A stretch of DNA of 64,000 bases from Rummeliibacillus pycnus_A. Its GTDB lineage: Bacteria > Bacillota > Bacilli > Bacillales_A > Planococcaceae. Shown here piece by piece: positions 18,828 to 28,195 of the stretch. The stretch covers positions 1,426,001 to 1,490,000 of the forward strand of contig NZ_CP132291.1 in NCBI RefSeq assembly GCF_044359855.1, written 5' to 3'. The number at the start of each line of letters is the position of its first letter. Position 1 is the stretch's first letter. The position numbers were made by a program, and so were the translations under genes. Under the pieces are notes generated by a model, which made no database searches, was not told the DNA's origin, and saw only the letters and a list, made by a program, of their open reading frames with translations.

Positions 18828-18839
18828 TCTTACTCCTCC

Positions 18840-19883
18840 TTACTCTTCTATACGGTGGAATTGTGATAAGAATCGGACATCATTTGTGTAGAAATGACGG
18901 ATATCATCCACCCCATATTTCAACATTGCGATACGTTCTGGTCCCATACCAAATGCGAAACCAGATACTTTTTTAGGATCATAACCTGCCATTGAAAGAA
19001 CGTTCGGATGTACCATACCAGCGCCAAGAATTTCAATCCATCCTGTATGTTTACATACGTTACATCCTTCACCACCACATTTGAAGCAAGAGATATCCAT
19101 CTCAACAGATGGTTCTGTGAATGGGAAGAAACTTGGACGTAGACGGATTTCACGATCTTCACCGAACATTTTCTTTGCGAAGATATCTAATGTTCCTTTT
19201 AGGTCACTCATACGAATATTTTCACCTACAACAAGGCCTTCAATTTGAGTGAATTGATGTGAATGAGTAGCATCATCATTATCACGACGGAATACTTTCC
19301 CTGGGCAAATAATTTTAACAGATGCACCTTGTTTTTTCTCCATCGTACGTGCTTGAACAGGTGATGTATGAGTACGCAATAAAATTTCTTCTGAGATATA
19401 GAAAGTATCTTGCATATCACGCGCTGGGTGACCTTTTGGTAAGTTTAATGCTTCGAAGTTGTAGTAGTCTTTTTCAACTTCAGGTCCTTCTGCAATTTCG
19501 TAACCCATAGAAATGAATAAGTCTTCGATTTCTTCGATAACACGAGTTAATGGATGTGCGTTTGCCACTTTAACAGGGCGACCTGGTAATGTCACATCGA
19601 TTGCTTCTTTTTCTAATTGTTCTTCGATTGCTTTTTCTTCGAGTTCTGCTTTACGTTCATCATGGATATGTTGGACTTCAGCACGTACTTCATTGACTAA
19701 AGCACCCATTTTAGGACGTTCCTCTGCAGGAAGTTTCCCCATTCCTTTTAATAAATCTGTAATTGGACCTTTTTTACCTAAATACGCTACTCGTACTTCA
19801 TTTAGTTGCTTCAAATCTTCTGTTGATGCGATTTTTGAAACAACTTCTTCTTTTAGCTGTGTTAATTCCTCTACCATTGCCAT
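18840..19883 (-). CDS. pheS: Phenylalanyl-tRNA synthetase alpha subunit
   Basis: PheS is the catalytic subunit. I start it at the ATG at 19883 (MAMVEELTQ), behind GGAAGGAGG, giving 347 residues, close to the B. subtilis length. The frame is open to 19913 but without a ribosome site. Class II motifs are visible: motif 2 VFRRDNDDATHSHQFTQIEGL, the Cys-rich insert CFKCGGEGCNVC, and motif 3 FGMGPERIAMLKYG. Confidence 0.97.
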   Translation of the reverse strand: MAMVEELTQLKEEVVSKIASTEDLKQLNEVRVAYLGKKGPITDLLKGMGKLPAEERPKMGALVNEVRAEVQHIHDERKAELEEKAIEEQLEKEAIDVTLPGRPVKVANAHPLTRVIEEIEDLFISMGYEIAEGPEVEKDYYNFEALNLPKGHPARDMQDTFYISEEILLRTHTSPVQARTMEKKQGASVKIICPGKVFRRDNDDATHSHQFTQIEGLVVGENIRMSDLKGTLDIFAKKMFGEDREIRLRPSFFPFTEPSVEMDISCFKCGGEGCNVCKHTGWIEILGAGMVHPNVLSMAGYDPKKVSGFAFGMGPERIAMLKYGVDDIRHFYTNDVRFLSQFHRIEE

Positions 19884-19964
19884 TTGTAAAATCCTCCTTC
19901 CAAAATAAAACAAAAAAATCAGGTGACAAAGCTAAGTCTTTTTATGCGGCACTTATTTTTTAAA

Positions 19965-20236
19965 CATAAAAAAACTCGCCCCCTATAAAAGGGACGAGGT
20001 TATATTCGCGTTACCACCCTAGTTATTGCATAAAAATACATGCAATCACTTCATTGACTTAACGGCGTTTCACCGGCACACCTTTACAGTAATTATTACT
20101 GGTCCCGATGGCTGCTAACGGGGTGAACTTCCATTAATCGACACAATATGCACGCTTTCAGTCTATGACGTGCACTCCCTATAAAGCTCGAAAAATGTAC
20201 TTTTCCCGCTCATTGCATTTCATTTAATATTTATAC
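19965..20236 (-). ncRNA. T-box riboswitch (Phe) controlling pheST
   Basis: The leader contains the canonical T-box AGGGTGGTAACGCG (20020-20007), followed by a terminator stem (CTCGTCCC / GGGGGCGAG, 19998-19975) and seven T. In the Stem I region a UUC triplet at 20127-20125, followed by ACC, is the expected phenylalanine specifier. Uncharged tRNA-Phe should pair with both sites and favour read-through into pheS. Confidence 0.93.
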
Positions 20237-20242
20237 AAATCC

Positions 20243-20271
20243 ATTATACGCAATTCAGTTCTTTACTTCAA
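20243..20271 (-). promoter_or_regulatory. Promoter of the pheST T-box leader
   Basis: -35 TTGAAG (20271-20266), 17-bp spacer and -10 TATAAT (20248-20243) lie right after the upstream methyltransferase gene, placing the start near 20236. Confidence 0.8.
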
Positions 20272-20273
20272 GT

Positions 20274-21044
20274 TTAGAATTCCTCATTTGCGAAATAATA
20301 AAGAACAATACCAGTTGCCACTGCTACGTTCAATGATTCTGCTTTTCCCATAATGGGAATAATCACATTTGCATCTGTTTTTGCCAATAATTGCGCATCA
20401 ATACCGCTACCTTCATTGCCCATTACAAGTGCAAATTTACCTTCTTTTTTAACTTGATTGTAAAGAACAGCATTTTCTAAAGCAGTTCCGTAAACTCGCA
20501 CACCTTTTTCTTTTAATGAATCGATCCAATCACTTAAATCGCCACGTACTACAGGAATGTGGAAAATAGAACCTTGTGTGGAGCGTACTGTTTTTGGATT
20601 AAATGGATCAGCAGAGCCTTTTCCAAGAATAACTGCATCAATTCCGGCAGCATCAGCTGTACGAATCATCGTACCAACATTACCTGGATCTTGGACTGCA
20701 TCAACTAATAATAATTTTGCCCATTTATTTTGTTCTTCATCAGAAACTGTAGGTTGTTTCACTTGAGCGAATATTCCTTGTGAATGTTCGGTTTCTGCAA
20801 ACTCATTTGCTACTTGAGCAGTTACCTCCACAACAAAGATATCATCTATATTCCAACTTGCCGGAATATCTACATCTTCACGCACAATTAAATTGAGTAT
20901 TTCACTTTTGTTTTTTATAGCTTCTTCTACTAAGTGGAAACCTTCTATTAGAAACTCACCTGAACGATCACGTTCTTTGCGTGTTGTAGCTAGTTTTTTC
21001 CAATACTTCACAAGGGAATTTTGTGGAGATTCGATTCTTTTCAT
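20274..21044 (-). CDS. SpoU/TrmH-family RNA 2'-O-methyltransferase
   Basis: The 256-residue protein is a SPOUT-class RNA ribose methyltransferase. It has an N-terminal substrate-binding domain (VKYWKKLATTRKERDRSGEFLIEGFHLVEEA). The knotted catalytic domain has the family motifs LLLVDAVQDPGNVGTMIRTADAAGIDAV, LVMGNEGSGI and IPIMGKAESLNVAVATGIVLY. It corresponds in position to B. subtilis ysgA, upstream of pheS. The RNA target cannot be read from sequence. Confidence 0.9.
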   Translation of the reverse strand: MKRIESPQNSLVKYWKKLATTRKERDRSGEFLIEGFHLVEEAIKNKSEILNLIVREDVDIPASWNIDDIFVVEVTAQVANEFAETEHSQGIFAQVKQPTVSDEEQNKWAKLLLVDAVQDPGNVGTMIRTADAAGIDAVILGKGSADPFNPKTVRSTQGSIFHIPVVRGDLSDWIDSLKEKGVRVYGTALENAVLYNQVKKEGKFALVMGNEGSGIDAQLLAKTDANVIIPIMGKAESLNVAVATGIVLYYFANEEF

Positions 21045-21065
21045 GTATTTCTTACCGCCTTTATA

Positions 21066-22046
21066 TTATGAAATCGTTAAGACAATTTTGCCAAACTGAT
21101 GATTTTCTTTTAAATAGTCAAGTGCAACTTGTGCTTCATCGATTGTAAAGCTACGATCTAGAATTGGATGCGTGTCAAACTCTTTTAAGTGTTCAATGCA
21201 TGCGCGAAATTCTTCACGGCTCCCCAATGTTGTACCATAAAGTGTGTATTGACCATAGAAAAATTGTCGTAAGTCAAAATCTACAACGTCCTCAGTCGTT
21301 GCACCAAATACCACTATTCTACCACCCTTTTTCAAAACAGCCAAAGATCTATTAAAAGTAGCACGACCAACACTTTCAATTACAAGATCAATTTTTTCAT
21401 GTTCGAGCTCTTTTTGCCAATCACTACTTGTATTAATTGCAATGTCTGCACCAATTTCTAATGCTGCTTTACGTTTTTCTTCAGAACGTGAAGTAACGAT
21501 TACTCTGGCACCTATATTTTTTGCCATTTGAATTAAAAATGTTGCGACACCACTACCTGCTCCTGGTATAAATACGGTTTGGCGAGCCTTGATTTGCCCT
21601 TTAGTAAATAATGCACGATAACCCGTTAATGGCGAAATACCAATCACCGCAGCTTCTTCATCTGATAGATGGGATGGCTTTGGCTCAAGCTGTTCTGCAG
21701 AGATTGCAATTTTTTCAGCAAATGTACCGTTATCAGGTAAACTTAAAATTTCGAAGTCTTCAGGTGGAATATCAGATTCTTCATACCAACGTAGTGATGG
21801 GTTAATAATTACTTCATCACCTATTTTCCAATTAGCAACGCCTTCACCTAGTTCTTCAACAACTCCCACAGCATCTGAACCAAGTATTAATGCTTCACTT
21901 TCATCCCCTAATCTTCCTGGTGTATATAAATCACGTCGATTAAGTCCTGCAGCTTTGATTGCTACCAATACTTCTCCTGCTTTTGGCTTAGGTGTAACTA
22001 CTTCTTTAACCAACAATTTCCCTTTCTCAAATACAACTGCTTTCAT
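21066..22046 (-). CDS. MDR-family alcohol dehydrogenase/quinone oxidoreductase
   Basis: The 326-residue protein is a medium-chain dehydrogenase/reductase. It has a GroES-like N-terminal domain with GLNRRDLYTP, then a Rossmann nucleotide-binding motif GAGSGVATFLIQMAKNIGARVIVTSRS. The usual catalytic zinc Cys of alcohol dehydrogenases is replaced (NRRD context) and no structural zinc Cys cluster is present. That suggests a zinc-independent quinone or enone reductase. The substrate is unknown. It ends 21 bp before the methyltransferase gene. Confidence 0.85.
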   Translation of the reverse strand: MKAVVFEKGKLLVKEVVTPKPKAGEVLVAIKAAGLNRRDLYTPGRLGDESEALILGSDAVGVVEELGEGVANWKIGDEVIINPSLRWYEESDIPPEDFEILSLPDNGTFAEKIAISAEQLEPKPSHLSDEEAAVIGISPLTGYRALFTKGQIKARQTVFIPGAGSGVATFLIQMAKNIGARVIVTSRSEEKRKAALEIGADIAINTSSDWQKELEHEKIDLVIESVGRATFNRSLAVLKKGGRIVVFGATTEDVVDFDLRQFFYGQYTLYGTTLGSREEFRACIEHLKEFDTHPILDRSFTIDEAQVALDYLKENHQFGKIVLTIS

Positions 22047-22184
22047 ATAAAACCACTTCCCCTTTGTATGTAGTTTTTTACACGAAAAATGTTAATTCCA
22101 AAAATTCTTTTCTTTAATAAGTGTACCAAATGTATGTATAACAATCGAGTTGAACGGCAAAAATATCACTAGGAGGGATGTCGA

Positions 22185-22391
22185 ATGAATTTTCAAATTC
22201 GCGATGCGATTAAGAAAAATGTCTCAGGAAATAGTCCAGATCAATTAAAGGATATTGTGGAAGATGCAATTACTCGCGGTGAAGAGCATTTACTTCCAGG
22301 TCTTGGGGTGTTTTTCGAAGCATGGTGGCAAAATGCAGACAAGAAAGAACAAGATCATTTTATGAGTGAATTATCTAGAGCATTAGCTTAA
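22185..22391 (+). CDS. sspI: Small acid-soluble spore protein I
   Basis: The 68-residue protein (FQIRDAIKKNVSGN, GEEHLLPGLGVFFEAWWQNA) matches the SspI family of minor forespore proteins. Its presence shows that the organism forms endospores. It follows AGGAGGGATG. In B. subtilis sspI is transcribed in the forespore by sigma-G. I could not identify a convincing sigma-G promoter by eye. Confidence 0.93.
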   Translation: MNFQIRDAIKKNVSGNSPDQLKDIVEDAITRGEEHLLPGLGVFFEAWWQNADKKEQDHFMSELSRALA

Positions 22392-22393
22392 AG

Positions 22394-22428
22394 AATGCAT
22401 GTAGTCCCTTCAATGGACTACATGCATT
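22394..22428 (+). terminator. Terminator after sspI
   Basis: A 14-bp perfect stem AATGCATGTAGTCC (22394-22407) with 22415-22428 is followed by TTTCT. It lies just 3 bp past the sspI stop and may also serve the convergent gene at 22431. Confidence 0.85.
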
Positions 22429-22430
22429 TT

Positions 22431-22907
22431 CTAATTCAAAATGTATTTTCTTATTTCTACGTAGTAAATTAGATTTTGAATAATAACCACCAATATAAGT
22501 AATAACGCTATCCAAATTTTAGGTAAAAAAACAGCAATCGTTAGTATCGGTATTGCACAACTTAAAAATGTATATACTTTACGTGTAGCATTATTTGTTA
22601 CTTGTCTGAACATCTCATCATCTTCAATATATTCACCTGGTGTTAAAGAAAACATGTTCATTTTAAGATTTGGGTTTTCCTTATTAAACTGTATTGTTTT
22701 TAATATTACAAGAACACAAGTTACTACAAAAAGAAAAATTCCGCATAAACTAATCAAACCGAGTATATTGTCCATCTTAAGGGAAAAAATCAAATCTTTA
22801 TCAAACCATCTAATTTCACTTAATAGCATTGGAATGATAATTGCCCCCAATCCAACAATTGCTGCAATATTCCATAAAGGCATTTGAACTCGTAAATCTT
22901 TTGTCAT
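22431..22907 (-). CDS. DUF3169-like integral membrane protein
   Basis: The 158-residue protein has four predicted membrane helices (about 12-30, 46-68, 111-128 and 131-149) and a polar middle segment, resembling the DUF3169 family. Its start overlaps the end of the upstream XRE regulator gene by 4 bp. This is a common regulator/membrane-protein pair in Firmicutes. Its function is unknown. Confidence 0.7.
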   Translation of the reverse strand: MTKDLRVQMPLWNIAAIVGLGAIIIPMLLSEIRWFDKDLIFSLKMDNILGLISLCGIFLFVVTCVLVILKTIQFNKENPNLKMNMFSLTPGEYIEDDEMFRQVTNNATRKVYTFLSCAIPILTIAVFLPKIWIALLLILVVIIQNLIYYVEIRKYILN

Positions 22908-23113
22908 TCTTTTTCATCTCCCTCTAACCAAAATAATTCATCCACAGTTATTTTTAATTCTTTTGCAAGTTTCAGAGATAATGTTATGGATGGTGAAAAG
23001 CTTCCTTTTTCTATAAATCCTATTGTTTGCCGTGTTACATTAACACGAGCGCCAAGCTCTGATTGCGAAAAACCATGTCTTGCTCGAAGCTCTTTCACCC
23101 GATTATATAGCAT
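22904..23113 (-). CDS. Small XRE-family transcriptional regulator
   Basis: The 69-residue protein is almost only a helix-turn-helix: VKELRARHGFSQSELGARVNVTRQTIGFIEKGSFSPSITLSLKLAKEL. It matches the YgzD/YvaO-like group often paired with DUF2178- or DUF3169-type membrane proteins. It probably represses its own operon (inference). Confidence 0.88.
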   Translation of the reverse strand: MLYNRVKELRARHGFSQSELGARVNVTRQTIGFIEKGSFSPSITLSLKLAKELKITVDELFWLEGDEKE

Positions 23114-23291
23114 ATTCTACACCTTCTTTTATGTTAAGTATTCTAAGCTAAATGTAATGTATACTTAACTTTTTGTCAAATAAACATAACAATTAAAAAT
23201 GGATCATTGAAATCTTCATTTCAATTTTACTTTGGCTGATCTATAATAATTAGAAAATATAGATTTTTCAAAAAGAAAGAGGCGAACACAT

Positions 23292-24674
23292 ATGTTAACA
23301 GTTGAAACAATCGTATCTGCATTGAAAGAAATATTAACTGATGAGCAAGTTTCAGTTAATGAAACTGTTCGTGAATTACATAGTAAAGATGAATCTTATC
23401 ATGAAAGTCGATTACCTGATGTCGTTGTTTTTCCTTCTTCAGCAAAGCAAGTCAGTGACATATTAAAAGTGGCAAATGAATTTGAAATTGCGGTCATCCC
23501 TTTTGGTAGAGGTTCCAGTTTAGAAGGCCATATCATTCCTGTTAAGAGTAGCATTACCATTGATTTTTCATTAATGGATAAAATTCTAGAGATTCGACCA
23601 GAAGATTTACTTGTTCGAGTTCAACCAGGTGTAACAAGAACTCAATTGAACAAAGAATTAAAAAAATATGGATTATTCTTCTCTGTAGATCCTGGTGCTG
23701 ATGCTTCACTTGGTGGAATGGCTGCTACAAATGCAAGTGGTACTACAGCTGTACATTATGGTATCATGCGAGACCAAGTTCGAGATTTAGAAGTAGTACT
23801 TGCAGATGGCGGTATTATTCATACAGGTAACTTAGCGGCGAAATCATCTTCTGGCTACCATCTAAACGGTCTTTTTGTCGGTTCGGAAGGTACACTTGGT
23901 TGCTTTACCGAACTAACTTTAAAAGTTTATGGTATCCCAGAATTCGAAACAGCAGCTCGCGCAGTATTCCCTACGGTAAAAAGTGCAGTAGATGCTGTTA
24001 CTTCTATTCTCCAAGCCGGCATCCCAATTGCACGAGTTGAATTAGTCGATGAACAATCAATTGAACAAGTAAATCATTATAGTGAAACAAATTATCCTCT
24101 AAAACCTACACTATTTTTAGAGTTTCATGGTAACGAAGCTGGACTTGCACAAGATGTTGAATTCACAAAAGAAATTATGAACGACAATGGCTGTTTAGAA
24201 ATTAAGTTTGAAACAGATACTGCAGCTCGAAACAAGCTTTGGGAGGCTCGTCATAACTTAGCGTATGCATTTATCCATGGCTTTAAAGGAAAAAAATTGA
24301 TGTCCACAGATGTCTGCGTTTCTATTAAAGATTTAGCAGATGCCGTACTTTTTGCTCGCGCTGAATTAGAAAAGGCAGGATTACCAGGTGGAATAGTTGG
24401 TCATGTGGGTGATGGTAATTTCCACACATTAGTCATGATGGACATGAATGATGCTACAGAAATTGAAAGAGCAAAACGTTTTAATGAATCAATAGTACAT
24501 TTTGCAATCGAACGTGGTGGTACTTGCACAGGCGAACATGGCGTTGGGATTGGTAAAATGCAATACCAAGAAAAAGAGCATGGAGCAGCTCTTGATGTTA
24601 TGAGAACAATTAAACTAGCACTAGATCCTAAGAATATCATGAACCCTGGAAAGCTTATCGATCTCCATAAATAA
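23292..24674 (+). CDS. glcD: FAD-linked oxidase, glycolate oxidase/D-lactate dehydrogenase type
   Basis: The 460-residue flavoprotein has an N-terminal PCMH-type FAD domain (VIPFGRGSSLEGH, PGADASLGGMAATNASGTTAVHYG). Its C-terminal FAD-oxidase domain ends in HVGDGNFH and GTCTGEHGVGIGKMQY. It oxidises a 2-hydroxy acid such as glycolate or D-lactate; which one is not decidable here. No glcE/glcF partners adjoin it, which favours a stand-alone D-lactate dehydrogenase-like enzyme. Confidence 0.85.
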   Translation: MLTVETIVSALKEILTDEQVSVNETVRELHSKDESYHESRLPDVVVFPSSAKQVSDILKVANEFEIAVIPFGRGSSLEGHIIPVKSSITIDFSLMDKILEIRPEDLLVRVQPGVTRTQLNKELKKYGLFFSVDPGADASLGGMAATNASGTTAVHYGIMRDQVRDLEVVLADGGIIHTGNLAAKSSSGYHLNGLFVGSEGTLGCFTELTLKVYGIPEFETAARAVFPTVKSAVDAVTSILQAGIPIARVELVDEQSIEQVNHYSETNYPLKPTLFLEFHGNEAGLAQDVEFTKEIMNDNGCLEIKFETDTAARNKLWEARHNLAYAFIHGFKGKKLMSTDVCVSIKDLADAVLFARAELEKAGLPGGIVGHVGDGNFHTLVMMDMNDATEIERAKRFNESIVHFAIERGGTCTGEHGVGIGKMQYQEKEHGAALDVMRTIKLALDPKNIMNPGKLIDLHK

Positions 24675-24695
24675 TTACGTAGTAATCAAACAAAA

Positions 24696-24740
24696 AAACC
24701 ACCTTCCTATTATTTTTTACCTTTAATAGGAAGGTGGTTT
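24696..24740. terminator. Bidirectional terminator between glcD and livF
   Basis: A 17-bp perfect stem AAACCACCTTCCTATTA (24696-24712) with 24724-24740 is flanked by A-runs and T-runs on both sides. It can end glcD on the plus strand and livF on the minus strand. Confidence 0.9.
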
Positions 24741-24778
24741 GTTTTCAATTTGTACCAGTTCTAAAATCTTAACAACAT

Positions 24779-25501
24779 TTAAGCTGAAGTAGATTTTCTT
24801 CCCAAATAAGCCTCCACAACACGTGGATCTCTTAAAAGATTAGAAGCTTTTCCTTCAATGATAATTTTACCCGTCTCCATTACATAACCGTAATCTGCGA
24901 TTTTCAACGCTTGCTTCGCATTTTGCTCAACAAGAAGGACTGTTGTTCCTGCATCTTTAATTTCTTTAATAATTTTAAAAATATCAGCTACGATTAATGG
25001 AGCAAGTCCCATTGATGGTTCATCTAATAATAGAAGTTTTGGCTTCGACAACAAAGCACGTGCAATTGCTAGCATTTGTTGTTGACCACCAGATAAAGTT
25101 CCTGCAAGCTGAGACTTGCGTTCTTTTAAAATTGGAAAACGTTCCATCACTTCTTCAATTTCTTTCTCAACATTTTTATCTTTACGATGATATGCACCCA
25201 TATCCAGATTTTCAATTACTGACATACTAGACAAAATAGCTCGACCTTCCGGAACTAAAGCAATCCCTTTTCGAAGTAATTGGTCAGGGCGTAATCCTGT
25301 CACATTTTCACCTAAAAATTCAACTGAACCATTTTTAGGCTTTAGTAAGCCCACAATGGACTTCATCGTTGTTGATTTACCTGCTCCGTTTGCCCCAAGA
25401 AGTGTAACAATTTTCCCCTCTTCTACATCTAAACTAATTCCTTTTAATGCTTGAATTTGCCCATAAAATGTTTCAATATTCGATACTTTAAGCAATATCA
25501 T
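24779..25501 (-). CDS. livF: Branched-chain amino-acid ABC transporter ATPase LivF
   Basis: This ATPase of the branched-chain amino-acid importer has Walker A GANGAGKST, signature LSGGQQQMLAIARAL and Walker B LLLLDEPSMGLAP, typical of LivF. I start at ATG 25501 (240 residues). A TTG two codons downstream (25495) is better spaced from AGGAGG and is an alternative. The frame extends to 25531 but that part lies within livG. It overlaps livG by 14 bp. Confidence 0.93.
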   Translation of the reverse strand: MILLKVSNIETFYGQIQALKGISLDVEEGKIVTLLGANGAGKSTTMKSIVGLLKPKNGSVEFLGENVTGLRPDQLLRKGIALVPEGRAILSSMSVIENLDMGAYHRKDKNVEKEIEEVMERFPILKERKSQLAGTLSGGQQQMLAIARALLSKPKLLLLDEPSMGLAPLIVADIFKIIKEIKDAGTTVLLVEQNAKQALKIADYGYVMETGKIIIEGKASNLLRDPRVVEAYLGRKSTSA

Positions 25502-26261
25502 CTTCCTCCTCTTTTCCAAGGTAGGCTTCAATTACTGCATCATTGTCTTGAATTTCTAAAGGTGTACCTTCTGCTAACTTTTTACCGAAATTCAATACAG
25601 TGATTCGATCACATATCTTCATGATTAGCGGCATATCGTGTTCAATTATGAGTACAGTAATTCCTCTTGCTTGTACCTTTTTGATCAAGTCAAATAAACT
25701 ATCCGTTTCCTTTTCATTCATGCCTGCTGCAGGTTCATCTAATAGCAATAATTTAGGGTCGCTTGCCAACGCACGGGCAATTTCTAATCTTCTTTGCTGA
25801 CCATATGCTAAATTTTCAGCCAAAACATCCTTAAATTCTTTCAATCCCACTAACTCCAACAATCCCTCAGCTTTTTGCTTTAATTCTTGCTCTTCTTTAC
25901 GTTGCAATTTTGTACGAAAGACTCCGCGCATGACGCCTGATCGGCTTCGACAATGCCCTCCTACCATTACATTTTCTAATGCTGACATTTGTGTGAAAAG
26001 GCGAATATTTTGATACGTGCGACAAATACCTTTTTCAGTTATTTTATGTGGTTTGATTCCCGTTATATTTTCTTCGTTAAAAGTAATTTCTCCAGCAGTA
26101 GGAGAGAAAATATTCGTAATTAAATTAAACATAGTTGTTTTCCCCGCACCATTTGGACCAATTAATCCATATATCTCCCCTTCTTTTATCGAAAAGGATA
26201 CATCAGTCAAAGCGGAGATACCTCCAAAGTTTTTAGATACATTTTGAATCTTAAGAACCAT
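25488..26261 (-). CDS. livG: Branched-chain amino-acid ABC transporter ATPase LivG
   Basis: The second ATPase has 257 residues: Walker A GPNGAGKTT, the LivG hallmark CRTYQNIRLFTQMSALENVMVG, signature LAYGQQRRLEIARAL and Walker B LLLLDEPAAGMN. It overlaps livM by 11 bp and starts behind GGGGGAG. Confidence 0.95.
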   Translation of the reverse strand: MVLKIQNVSKNFGGISALTDVSFSIKEGEIYGLIGPNGAGKTTMFNLITNIFSPTAGEITFNEENITGIKPHKITEKGICRTYQNIRLFTQMSALENVMVGGHCRSRSGVMRGVFRTKLQRKEEQELKQKAEGLLELVGLKEFKDVLAENLAYGQQRRLEIARALASDPKLLLLDEPAAGMNEKETDSLFDLIKKVQARGITVLIIEHDMPLIMKICDRITVLNFGKKLAEGTPLEIQDNDAVIEAYLGKEEEDDIA

Positions 26262-27213
26262 GAACGTCTCCCCCTTTTGTTCTTTTCAACTTTTTAAACC
26301 AATTAAGAACATTTATATCGATTAGACCTTGAGGACGTATTGCCATTAATAAAACTAGTAGTAAACCATAAATGATATAACGATATTCATTTATAAATCG
26401 TAAAACCTCAGGCATTAAAGTTAAGAATGTTGCACCAAACACAGATCCTGAAATCACTTCACTACCACCAAACACAGTAAATATTAGTATTTCTACTGCA
26501 CGATGATACGCAAAATCAGATGGTGATATATAACCCATTACGTGGGCAAATAATGCACCAGCTAAGCCAGCCAGCACTGCACCTTGAGCAAATGATAAAA
26601 CTTTATAATACGTAATATTAATCCCCATTGACTCAGCTGCTTTTTCATCTAATTGAATAGCTGAAAAAGCTCTACCAACACGAGATTTTTTTTGTCGTGT
26701 GATAAACCAAATTATAAAAATTGTTAACACCAACAAAATAATGAATACACTTAAACTTGCAAACTGACTATTTTGCAATCCTAGAACTGTTGGATTAAAA
26801 CCTTTATCTCTAGCAAAGTACAAAATCTCTCTACTAATTTGTGGAATACTAGAAATACCAACTGCACCATTTGTTAGGGATTCCCAGTTTACAAAAATAA
26901 CCCTAATAACTTCACCTAATCCCAACGTTGCGATGGCTAAATAAACACCTGATAATCTTAATGCTGGAATTCCTATTAAAATGCCAAGAATCCCTGCAAC
27001 AGCTGCACCAGCCAGAACACCTACTACTATCGGTAAATCGAAATGAATTGTCACCAATGCCGATGTATATGCACCAATTCCCATAAAGCCAGCGCTTCCT
27101 AAAGATAATTGCCCTGAGGACAACGTGACATACACACTAATTGCCAAGATAATATTAATGAGAATAAAAGACGCTATTTGTAATTGATATGGATTTAAAA
27201 GTTCCGCTAACAT
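26251..27213 (-). CDS. livM: Branched-chain amino-acid ABC transporter permease LivM
   Basis: The 320-residue permease starts best at ATG 27213 (MLAELLNPYQ), behind AAGGAAGG and 4 bp after the livH stop. The frame open to 27249 would run into livH. About ten membrane helices are visible. The conserved motifs include LSLGSAGFMGIGAYTSAL and IPALRLSGVYLAIATLGLGE. Confidence 0.93.
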   Translation of the reverse strand: MLAELLNPYQLQIASFILINIILAISVYVTLSSGQLSLGSAGFMGIGAYTSALVTIHFDLPIVVGVLAGAAVAGILGILIGIPALRLSGVYLAIATLGLGEVIRVIFVNWESLTNGAVGISSIPQISREILYFARDKGFNPTVLGLQNSQFASLSVFIILLVLTIFIIWFITRQKKSRVGRAFSAIQLDEKAAESMGINITYYKVLSFAQGAVLAGLAGALFAHVMGYISPSDFAYHRAVEILIFTVFGGSEVISGSVFGATFLTLMPEVLRFINEYRYIIYGLLLVLLMAIRPQGLIDINVLNWFKKLKRTKGGDVHGS

Positions 27214-27217
27214 ATGA

Positions 27218-28102
27218 TTACCTTCCTTCTGCAGATGTCTTTGAACCAAAAAGGCCTTGTGGTTTTAATAGAAGAATGAAAATAATCATAATGAAGGCTA
27301 TTGCGTCTCGATAACCTGAATCTCCATATGCAACAAGGACTGTTTCCGACAATCCAAGAATTAAACCACCTGCCATGGCTCCCTTTACATTTCCCATACC
27401 ACCTAAAATAATGATTGCTAACCCTTTCAATCCTATTGTCAATCCCATTTGAGGACTTACAGAGTTAAACGCCATTCCTACTAAAATCCCTGCAATCCCC
27501 CCCATTGCCGAAGCGATAATAACAGTCATAGTAATAGTCCGCTTTGTATTAACACCTAGTATACTTGCTGTTTCTAAGTTTTCAGCTGTTGCACGCAACG
27601 CTTTTCCTGCTTTTGTTTTCGAAAGCCAGAATGAAAGCCCCATCATTAAGATAATCGAAATAACAAATATTACAATTTGCACTACATAGATTGTGATCGA
27701 ACCTAGATGAATGCTGAGTTGTGCAAAAGGAGTTCGGAATGGTTGATTACCTGCACCAAATAAATGATGCGACATATTTTCTAGAAATATAGATACACCG
27801 ATCGTACTAATTAAAGGAGCTAAATGTGAAACGCCTTTTTTACCTCGTAATGGACGCAACGTTAGACGTTCTAATAAATAACCCAATATCGCTGTAACTA
27901 TGATCGAAGCTATAAATCCTAGCCATAATGGCCACCCTAACACGCTTGTAGTCATTACACCTACATAAGCACCTACCATAAAGATTTCACCATGTGCCAT
28001 ATTGATAATGCCCAATACGCCAAATACAAGAGTAAAACCGAGTGCTACAATTGCATAAATACTTCCTAACGTAATACCATTAACCAATTGCTCTAGTAAC
28101 AA
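27218..28102 (-). CDS. livH: Branched-chain amino-acid ABC transporter permease LivH
   Basis: The 294-residue permease has the LivH motifs GSIYAIVALGFTLVFGVLGIINMAHGEIFMVGAYVG and LRATAENLETASILGVN. The start is TTG at 28102 behind AGAGGGTGAT. It is the first of livHMGF. A 400-bp gap with a terminator and a repeat separates it from the binding-protein gene. Confidence 0.94.
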   Translation of the reverse strand: MLLEQLVNGITLGSIYAIVALGFTLVFGVLGIINMAHGEIFMVGAYVGVMTTSVLGWPLWLGFIASIIVTAILGYLLERLTLRPLRGKKGVSHLAPLISTIGVSIFLENMSHHLFGAGNQPFRTPFAQLSIHLGSITIYVVQIVIFVISIILMMGLSFWLSKTKAGKALRATAENLETASILGVNTKRTITMTVIIASAMGGIAGILVGMAFNSVSPQMGLTIGLKGLAIIILGGMGNVKGAMAGGLILGLSETVLVAYGDSGYRDAIAFIMIIFILLLKPQGLFGSKTSAEGR

Positions 28103-28195
28103 AATAAATCACCCTCTAAATCAGTTTTGTGTGACCGAATATGAATGAAAAAATAAAAATGATGATTAGCTTTTTGATCATTTCAATACGGAGAG

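Noticed and set aside
22080..22184. Sigma-G promoter of sspI
   Set aside because: No pair of -35/-10 elements at the correct spacing could be read with confidence.
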